Positions 1 through 4,162 of a stretch of 5,507 nucleotides of DNA are shown here, piece by piece (position 1 is the stretch's first letter; the number at the start of each line of letters is the position of its first letter). The DNA is from Trebonia sp. (GTDB lineage: Bacteria; Actinomycetota; Actinomycetes; Streptosporangiales; Streptosporangiaceae): the NCBI GenBank assembly GCA_030043595.1, contig JASHXJ010000266.1, forward strand, positions 1 through 5,507, written 5' to 3'. Under the pieces are notes generated by a model. It searched no databases, had not been told where the DNA came from, and worked only from the letters and a program-made list of their open reading frames with translations. Made by a program: the position numbers and the translations under genes.

Positions 1-1314
1 CACCTCGGTGCAGGTCCGGATCGATATCTGCGCGATGCCGGCGATCTGCTGGATGAGGTAGTAGGACATCGACTGTTCCAGGGACGGCGCGCGCACCAGC
101 ATCGTTACGCTTCTGGCGAACCGGGCCAGGTAGACCGCCGCCTGGCCGGCCGAGTTGGCGCCGCCCACGATGTACACGTCCTGGCCCCGGCAGCCCTCGG
201 CCTCGGCGAGCGCCGCGCCGTAGAAGACGCCGCAGCCCTGCATGAGGTCACAGCCGGGCGAGTCCAGCTGCCGGTACGCCACGCCGGTCGCGAGGATGAC
301 CGCCTTGCCGTCGATCGCGCTGCCGTCGGTGAGCTTTACCGTTCGGGCCGAGCCGTTCACCTCGAGCGCGTTCACCTCGCAGGTGGTCAGCACCTCGGCG
401 CCGAACTTGGCGGCCTGCCGCCGCGCCCGCTCGGTGAGCTGCCCGCCGGACACCCCGTCGGGAAAGCCGAGGTAGTTCTCGATCCGCGAGCTCGTACCCG
501 CCTGGCCGCCGGTCGCGAACTTCTCCACGAGCAGGGTGCGCAGCCCCTCGGAGGCGCCGTAGACCGCCGCGCCGAGCCCGGCTGGCCCGCCGCCCACCAC
601 GATCAGGTCATAGAAATGCCCCTCCGGAGAGGTCGACAGGCCCACGCGGGCCGCTACCTCGCTGTGGGTCGGCGCGATCAGGACCTCGCCGCCGGAGGTG
701 ATCACGACCGGGAGCTCGCGGTCGCCGGCGCCGGCGGCGTCGAGCAGCCGCTGGCCTTCGGGCTCGTCGGAGGAGTACCAGCGGTAGGGCACCTGGTTGC
801 GGGCCAGGAAGTCGCGCATCTCGGATGACGGAGCCGACCAGCGGTGCCCGACGACCTTGATCTCCCTTTCCCTGCCGAGCTTCCTCGTGTCCTTGCGCCA
901 GGCTTTCAGCAGGTCGTCGACCACCGGATAGAGCTTCTCCTCCGGCGGATCCCAGGGCTTGAGCAGGTAGTGATCCAGGTCGACGATGTTGATCGCGTCG
1001 ATGGCGGCCCCCGTGTCCGCGTACGCGGTCAGCAGTACCCGCTTGGCGTACGGGAAGATGTCCATCGCCTGCTCGAGGAACTCGATGCCGTTCATGCCCG
1101 GCATCCGGTAGTCCGCCAGCATCACCGCGACCTGCTCGCCGCGCAGCTTCATCTGCCTGAGCGCCTCCAGGGCGTCCGCGCCGGACTCGGCGCGGACGAT
1201 CCGGCTGTGCTCGCCGTATTTGCGGCGCAGGTCACGGGAGACGGCGCGGGAAACCGCTGGGTCGTCGTCCACGGTCAGGATCGCCGGCCGGGCCTCGTTC
1301 GGGGTCACTGACAC
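1..1314 (-). CDS. Fused response regulator / thioredoxin-reductase-like FAD oxidoreductase (3' end beyond window)
   Basis: The minus frame is open from a GTG at 1314 to the window edge, giving 438 residues; family members usually have about 550, so the C-terminus is missing. Residues 10-130 form a CheY-like receiver with the acidic cluster D16-D18, phospho-acceptor D68 (LADYRMPGMNG), T96 and K119 (LLKPW), so it looks phosphorylatable. Residues 152-230 resemble the thioredoxin/glutaredoxin-like linker of this family but have no CxxC. From 236 a pyridine-nucleotide-disulfide reductase fold begins: FAD motif GGGPAG (241-246), GGQAGTSSRIENYLGFP (269-285), ATG-like ATGV (342-345) and NAD(P)H motif GGANSAGQA (384-392). 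Where thioredoxin reductase has CATC this protein reads GAAL (366-369), so ordinary thioredoxin reduction is unlikely; the true electron acceptor is unknown. The start has an AGAGGG Shine-Dalgarno 7 nt upstream; a second GTG two codons in (1308) is possible. It follows the dehydrogenase gene after 92 bp and is probably a soluble cytoplasmic redox signalling protein. Confidence 0.93.
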   Translation of the reverse strand, partial: MSVTPNEARPAILTVDDDPAVSRAVSRDLRRKYGEHSRIVRAESGADALEALRQMKLRGEQVAVMLADYRMPGMNGIEFLEQAMDIFPYAKRVLLTAYADTGAAIDAINIVDLDHYLLKPWDPPEEKLYPVVDDLLKAWRKDTRKLGREREIKVVGHRWSAPSSEMRDFLARNQVPYRWYSSDEPEGQRLLDAAGAGDRELPVVITSGGEVLIAPTHSEVAARVGLSTSPEGHFYDLIVVGGGPAGLGAAVYGASEGLRTLLVEKFATGGQAGTSSRIENYLGFPDGVSGGQLTERARRQAAKFGAEVLTTCEVNALEVNGSARTVKLTDGSAIDGKAVILATGVAYRQLDSPGCDLMQGCGVFYGAALAEAEGCRGQDVYIVGGANSAGQAAVYLARFARSVTMLVRAPSLEQSMSYYLIQQIAGIAQISIRTCTEV

Positions 1315-1348
1315 GGCCTAGCCCTCTAGTCCTGCGTACCCGGGTGGC

Positions 1349-1383
1349 TGCCACATGGCTCGCGCGGGAAAGTGCCACATGGC
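1349..1383. promoter_or_regulatory. Pair of identical 11-bp dyad boxes upstream of the receiver-reductase gene
   Basis: TGCCACATGGC occurs at 1349-1359 and again at 1373-1383, 24 bp apart start to start. Each holds a small dyad GCCA-CA-TGGC. The first copy is preceded by GTGGC, making a further GTGGC-T-GCCAC dyad at 1344-1354. The boxes lie 35-69 bp upstream of the GTG at 1314. A possible minus-strand -10 hexamer TACGAT lies at 1387-1392, which would place the boxes just downstream of it, as for a repressor operator. No good -35 is visible, so the promoter is a guess. The repeat is seen directly; the operator role is inferred. Confidence 0.4.
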
Positions 1384-1406
1384 CCCATCGTAAACTGCGC
1401 GCGACT

Positions 1407-2324
1407 TCAGTAACCGCGCGGACCGATCACGTTCTGCAGCGGCTCCCCGGCCGCGTACCTGGCGAGCTGCGCGCTGACGACCGCGTACGCGCGCTCGCGC
1501 GTGTCCGTGATCGCGCCGCCGACATGCGGGGTGAGCAGGAGGCCTGGCGCGGTCCAGAGCGGGTGCCCGGGCGGCAGCGGCTCCGGCTCGGTGACGTCGA
1601 GCGCCGCCCTGATCCTTCTCGTGCTGAGCTCCTTCAGCAGGGCGTCGGTGTCCACGATGGCACCGCGGGCCGCGTTCACGAGCAGCGCGCCGTCTTTCAT
1701 GCTCGCGAGGAACTCCGCGTTCACCAGGTGCCGTGTCTGTCCGGTGACCGGGACGAGGAGCACGACGACGTCAGCGTGCGGGAGAACCGCATGCAGGTCC
1801 TCGATGCCGCGCACGCCCTCGGCGGGCCGGCCGGTCCTGGCCACGCGCTCGATCGTGACCTCCCAGCCGGCCAGGCGGCGCTCGACGGCACCGCCGATCG
1901 AGCCGTACCCGACGATCAGCACCTGCTTGCCTGCCACCGATTCGCTCGGGGCGAAGTCCCAGCGGCCCTGTTCTTGCGCTTCGATGAACCGCGGGAAGCT
2001 TCTCAGGTGGGCGACGATGACCCCGACCGTCCATTCGGCGGTCGCGGCGTCGTGCGCGCCGCGGGCGTTGCAGAGCGTGACGCTGGCCGGAACGTAGGGG
2101 ATGACGCGCTCAGCGCCCGCCGAGGTGAGCTGGATGAGCTTGAGGTTCGGCAGGCGGCTGATCGTGGCGAGCGTCTCCGGGGTGACGCCGAACGGGAGGA
2201 CGATGATCTCGACCTCGTCCCGCGTCTGGGGGAGCGGCTCGCCGCCTTTCCATACATCGGCGACCATGCCGTCGGGCAGGCCGCCCAGCGTTTCCGGTGG
2301 GTCGGGCAGCCAAACCCGTGTCAC
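1407..2324 (-). CDS. D-isomer-specific 2-hydroxyacid dehydrogenase (NAD(P)-dependent)
   Basis: Encodes 305 residues of the D-2-hydroxyacid dehydrogenase family, which interconverts 2-keto acids and D-2-hydroxy acids (for example glyoxylate/hydroxypyruvate reduction) using NAD(P)H. The catalytic domain is built from residues 1-100 and the C-terminal tail; the Rossmann domain spans about 100-270 with GYGSIG (139-144). The catalytic triad is visible: R220 in NAARGAIVD, E248 in TEPEPLP, and H267 in PHVGG. Length is typical for the short glyoxylate/phosphoglycerate-dehydrogenase-like members. I chose the GTG at 2324 because GGAGG sits 4-5 nt before it and the following VTRVWLPDPP is a normal family N-terminus. 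An upstream in-frame ATG (2381) would add 19 polar residues and run through repeat DNA that looks regulatory. The gene stands 115 bp from the acetyltransferase gene and 92 bp from the receiver-reductase gene, so it may have its own promoter. Substrate cannot be told from sequence. Confidence 0.93.
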   Translation of the reverse strand: MTRVWLPDPPETLGGLPDGMVADVWKGGEPLPQTRDEVEIIVLPFGVTPETLATISRLPNLKLIQLTSAGAERVIPYVPASVTLCNARGAHDAATAEWTVGVIVAHLRSFPRFIEAQEQGRWDFAPSESVAGKQVLIVGYGSIGGAVERRLAGWEVTIERVARTGRPAEGVRGIEDLHAVLPHADVVVLLVPVTGQTRHLVNAEFLASMKDGALLVNAARGAIVDTDALLKELSTRRIRAALDVTEPEPLPPGHPLWTAPGLLLTPHVGGAITDTRERAYAVVSAQLARYAAGEPLQNVIGPRGY

Positions 2325-2439
2325 GTTGCCTCCGCCTCGTTCTGTTTTGTCCAGATTTCGTGTCGATCGCCGTGTTGTCACGCGATTTTCCGCGCTTTTC
2401 GCGCTTGTCCACTGCTGACGATCGTAGCGAGCCTGTCTG
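2325..2439 (-). promoter_or_regulatory. Intergenic leader of the hydroxyacid dehydrogenase
   Basis: This 115-bp gap between the acetyltransferase stop and the dehydrogenase start is visibly richer in A/T than the genes around it, as expected of a promoter region. It contains the Shine-Dalgarno GGAGG (2332-2336, minus strand), three 10-bp tandem repeats (2381-2410), and two TGGACAA motifs on the minus strand at 2347-2353 and 2405-2411. I could not assign a convincing -35/-10 pair, and there is no hairpin plus T-tract to terminate the upstream operon. Confidence 0.4.
2381..2410. repeat. Three tandem 10-bp repeats
   Basis: On the plus strand the units are CGCGATTTTC (2381-2390), CGCGCTTTTC (2391-2400) and the more diverged GCGCTTGTCC (2401-2410). 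The first two match at 9 of 10 positions. The 10-bp period is close to one helical turn, so equivalent bases lie on one face of the DNA. It sits 57-86 bp upstream of the dehydrogenase start. Confidence 0.6.
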
Positions 2440-2799
2440 TCAGAGGCCGAAGCCGGCCCGGCGCTCCTCCGGCACGAGGTCCGCGTAGCCGGGATGCCTG
2501 CTGATCCAGGACCTTATGTACGGGCAGGTCGGCAGGACGGCCAGGTGCCGTTCCCTGGCAGCGTCGAGGCTGGCCTTGGCCAGGAGCGCGGCGTATCCGG
2601 CGCCCTGGAACCTGGGATCTACCTCGGTGTGGATGAGGTTGATCACGTGACCGTTCAGGTGGTAACTGACGGAGCCGGCGAGCTCGCGCGCGCCGTCGGC
2701 GCCGACGGCGCCCACGTGCAGCTCGAACCTGGACCTGGCCGGGTTGTCCGTGACGACGGGGCCGGCGGCCTCCGGAGTGCCGGCGGGGGTTGGTTCCAT
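2440..2799 (-). CDS. Small GNAT-family N-acetyltransferase (COG2388 / NATD1-like)
   Basis: Encodes 119 residues, the usual size of the short acetyl-CoA-dependent GNAT group that includes YjdJ-like proteins and human NATD1. Recognisable blocks in order are SRFELHV (23-29), HTEVDPRFQGAGYAALLAKASLDAARE (57-83) with the acetyl-CoA pyrophosphate loop R63-x-x-G66-x-G68, and PTCPYIRSWISRHPGYADLV (90-109) with the group's conserved CP[YF] and HP.Y elements. The acetyl acceptor is unknown for this group. I prefer the ATG at 2799: GAAGG lies 5 nt before it and the gap from the DUF167 stop is only 8 bp. A GTG at 2811 would give 123 residues and a GTGA overlap with the DUF167 stop, but has no visible Shine-Dalgarno. 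The extra N-terminal residues 1-20 are Pro/Ala-rich and probably disordered. It is the last gene of the stress-protein operon. Confidence 0.9.
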   Translation of the reverse strand: MEPTPAGTPEAAGPVVTDNPARSRFELHVGAVGADGARELAGSVSYHLNGHVINLIHTEVDPRFQGAGYAALLAKASLDAARERHLAVLPTCPYIRSWISRHPGYADLVPEERRAGFGL

Positions 2800-2807
2800 G
2801 CCTGCCT

Positions 2808-3146
2808 TCACGAGGTCGCTGGTCGCGCGGAGCCCGCAGGGCGTGCGGGGCTCGCGGGGCTTTCGGGGCTTTCGGGGCCGAGCAGCGAGTCGAGGCGGCT
2901 GGCCAGGTCCGCGGCCTCGCCGTCGACGTGTACGACCTTGTCGCGGCTCGTCGCGCCGATGACAAGGCGGACGTCACGGGGCCTGACGCTGAACGCCTCG
3001 GCCACGGCCCGGAGCGCCGCCTCCGTCGCCTTCCCGTCCACGGCGCGGGCGGTGACGCAGACCACGAGCGCCTCGCCGTGCCGTCCCCCGACACGGGTCC
3101 GCACGGATCCCGGCTTGACGTGGATGGCTATCCGCACGCGCCTCAC
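2808..3146 (-). CDS. DUF167 / YggU-family protein
   Basis: Encodes 112 residues from a GTG at 3146. The core (about 4-76) is a clear DUF167 domain: IHVKPGS (8-14), a VVCVTARAVDGKATEAALRAVAEAF segment (28-52; families usually have GKAN), and GATSRDKVVHVDG (64-76). YggU is a small alpha/beta protein whose biochemical role is not settled. The last 25 residues form a Pro/Glu/Ser/Ala tail outside the domain, encoded by a 9-bp tandem repeat. The GTG overlaps the stop of the universal stress gene by 4 bp (GTGA), indicating translational coupling. A second GTG three codons in (3137) has GAGG only 3 nt upstream and is a weaker choice. Longer readings into the upstream gene lack family similarity. Confidence 0.88.
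   Translation of the reverse strand: MRRVRIAIHVKPGSVRTRVGGRHGEALVVCVTARAVDGKATEAALRAVAEAFSVRPRDVRLVIGATSRDKVVHVDGEAADLASRLDSLLGPESPESPASPARPAGSARPATS
2837..2881. repeat. 9-bp tandem repeat encoding a Pro-Glu/Ala-Ser tail
   Basis: Five consecutive 9-bp units share the frame CRGGGCNNN: two are exact (CGGGGCTTT at 2855-2863 and 2864-2872), and flanking units at 2837, 2846 and 2873 are diverged. Because the unit is a multiple of three it adds Pro-x-Ser steps to the C-terminus of the DUF167 protein without changing frame. Strand slippage is the likely origin, and length may vary between strains. Confidence 0.7.
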
Positions 3147-3712
3147 GCGCCGGCCGGTACGGGCACGCCCTTGGCCACCGGGACTCGGGCGCCGACGGAG
3201 ACCCCGGCGCCAACGGGAAGCCTGACCGGGACATGCACCTCGGTGTCCGGCGCGTCGGCTTCGCCGCGCGGCAGCGGGTCCTGCGCCGCGCTGATGACGA
3301 CGACCGCACAGGGAGCGCGGCGCAGGCAGGCGCGGATCACCGGGCCCGCCGAGCGCAGCTCGCCCGGGGTGTCGCTGGCAGTTCCGAGGACCAGCATGTC
3401 CGCCCCTTCGCAGCGGGCGAGCAGGACGCGCGCGGCGAGACCCTCGGTGACCTCGGTGCGGACCCGCACGCCTGGCACCGGGTCGGGCAGCACCGACCGC
3501 CACATGACGTCGGCGTCGACATCCTCGTCGCCCGGGATGCGGGCGGGCACCGCGTAACTGGGCATGCTGTGGCAGGGCGCCTCAATGGCGTGCACCGCAT
3601 GTACTTCCGCTCCGCGCAGGCTCGCCTCGCGGCACGCCCACCGCAGCGCGGCAGCGGACTCGGCGGAAAAATCCACTCCTACAACGACCCGCCGAGCAAC
3701 GGGAACCGACAT
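3143..3712 (-). CDS. Universal stress protein (UspA family) with degenerate ATP loop
   Basis: Encodes 189 residues with one UspA domain at about 7-142. The N-terminal strand RRVVVGVDFSAESAAALRWA (7-26) carries the conserved D14, and DMLVLGTASD (105-114) and CAVVVIS (135-141) are the late beta strands. The ATP signature G-x2-G-x9-G-[ST] is only partly kept: G110 and G123 are present, but S113 and P124 replace the second Gly and the Ser/Thr, so nucleotide binding may be lost or altered. Residues 143-189 form a Val/Pro/Gly-rich low-complexity tail beyond the normal domain. The ATG at 3712 is supported by a strong Shine-Dalgarno GGAGGGG (3720-3726) 7 nt upstream. It is the first gene of an apparent three-gene operon, overlapping DUF167 by 4 bp, and is preceded by a long repeat-rich leader. 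The protein is presumably cytoplasmic; its partner is unknown. Confidence 0.92.
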   Translation of the reverse strand: MSVPVARRVVVGVDFSAESAAALRWACREASLRGAEVHAVHAIEAPCHSMPSYAVPARIPGDEDVDADVMWRSVLPDPVPGVRVRTEVTEGLAARVLLARCEGADMLVLGTASDTPGELRSAGPVIRACLRRAPCAVVVISAAQDPLPRGEADAPDTEVHVPVRLPVGAGVSVGARVPVAKGVPVPAGA

Positions 3713-3858
3713 AACGGAACCCCTCCATACCGTTCGCCGCCTGACGCGCCTGTCCGCCGTCCCCCGGGCGGTTCAGTCAGGGTTTCGCCTTTTTCCAAAG
3801 CCCGATCGTAATCCGGGAGGTCCGGGTAGCACGAGACCCCCCGGCGAGATTTTCCCTG

Positions 3859-3888
3859 CTAGTAACCAGCCAACCATCCGGCCTGCAA
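3859..3888 (-). promoter_or_regulatory. Possible sigma-70-type promoter of the stress operon
   Basis: On the minus strand TTGCAG (3888-3883) and TACTAG (3864-3859) are separated by 18 bp. The -10 lacks the usual final T and the -35 matches TTGACA only partly. If used, the transcript would start near 3852, leaving a leader of about 140 nt, and the palindrome at 3905-3920 would lie just upstream of the -35, where activators often bind. This is a weak call. Confidence 0.22.
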
Positions 3889-3904
3889 AGATCACCCGGC
3901 GCAA

Positions 3905-3920
3905 TTTGGCATATACCAAA
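3905..3920. promoter_or_regulatory. 16-bp near-palindrome, candidate operator
   Basis: TTTGGCATATACCAAA matches its own reverse complement at 14 of 16 positions (only the C/A pair at 3910 and 3915 breaks symmetry). Such an AT-rich dyad is unusual in this GC-rich setting and has the size of a homodimer binding site. It lies 193 bp upstream of the stress-protein ATG. The regulator is unknown. Confidence 0.45.
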
Positions 3921-3960
3921 GGTCGGGACAAATCGGGCCGCCTGGGCGGGCCGTACCTGT

Positions 3961-4028
3961 CTTTGTATGCGTGCGGCACGACATATCAGGACAAAACGGC
4001 GCCGAAAGTAGTCGGGGCGCATACAAAG
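3961..4028. repeat. 11-bp perfect inverted repeat with 46-bp spacer
   Basis: CTTTGTATGCG at 3961-3971 is exactly the reverse complement of CGCATACAAAG at 4018-4028. The spacer holds the self-complementary CGGCGCCG (3997-4004) and one GGACAAAACGG box. It could be a pair of protein sites, a large RNA hairpin in a leader, or the ends of a very small element. No target duplication or coding content supports the last option. Confidence 0.6.
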
Positions 4029-4073
4029 GCAACGGAAGTTACTCGTGTGACGCTTCTGGGCGGCTGTCTGGAG

Positions 4074-4115
4074 GGCGGCGTTCGCGGTGTCGCGCGCGGT
4101 CCGGGAAACGCCGCC
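4074..4115 (-). terminator. GC-rich hairpin downstream of DUF929, possible terminator
   Basis: GGCGGCGTT (4074-4082) pairs perfectly with AACGCCGCC (4107-4115), a 9-bp stem with a 24-nt CG-rich loop that can itself pair. It begins 36 nt past the DUF929 stop in the direction of transcription. There is no T-tract after the stem, so it is not a classical intrinsic terminator; U-less hairpins of this kind are commonly proposed in high-GC actinomycetes. Confidence 0.45.
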
Positions 4116-4120
4116 GCAGT

Positions 4121-4162
4121 GCCTTCTGATTACCTGTCCAGGCCTTCTGATCACCCGTCCAG
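4121..4162. repeat. 21-bp tandem duplication spanning the DUF929 stop codon
   Basis: Units 4121-4141 and 4142-4162 agree at 19 of 21 positions; both differences are C/T. On the minus strand the first-read copy is CTGGACGGG-TGA followed by TCAGAAGGC, and the second is CTGGACAGG-TAA followed by TCAGAAGGC. The coding end and stop are thus duplicated in frame: TGA ends the protein, and TAA lies exactly seven codons later. Confidence 0.9.

Larger units (their letters stand above)
3713..4073 (-). promoter_or_regulatory. 361-bp non-coding region upstream of the stress-protein operon
   Basis: No reading frame here resembles a protein; frames that cross it are in the wrong phase with real genes on both sides. 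Its centre (about 3780-4030) is more AT-rich than the coding DNA. It contains the ribosome site GGAGGGG (3720-3726), a small CCGCC/GGCGG dyad (3754-3758 with 3767-3771), a near-palindrome (3905-3920), an 11-bp inverted repeat (3961-4028) and two GGACAAAwCGG boxes (3926-3936, 3989-3999). The simplest reading is a promoter with several regulator sites for the stress operon. A small RNA cannot be excluded. Confidence 0.55.

Noticed and set aside
2325..2381. N-terminal extension of the dehydrogenase from the ATG at 2381
   Set aside because: The added 19 residues are polar and unlike the family, whereas the GTG at 2324 has a well-placed GGAGG.
1344..2504. Long plus-strand open frame (386 codons) opposite the dehydrogenase
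   Set aside because: It runs antisense to a gene with a full catalytic triad, is rich in Arg/Asp/Gly as expected of a GC-rich shadow, and shows no family motif. The same holds for plus-strand frames at 844-1311, 2494-3225 and 4589-5278.
3754..3793. Plus-strand intrinsic terminator (CCGCC/GGCGG stem, then T5)
   Set aside because: The stem is only 5 bp, the T-run is separated from it by 17 bases, and no plus-strand gene precedes it.
3921..3940. DosR/DevR-type dormancy box near GGTCGGGACAAATCGGGCC
   Set aside because: Only one GGGAC half-site is present; the opposing GTCCC arm at the right spacing is missing.
3961..4028. Miniature transposable element defined by the 11-bp inverted repeats
   Set aside because: Only 68 bp long, with no flanking direct repeats and no second copy in the window; regulatory sites explain it better.
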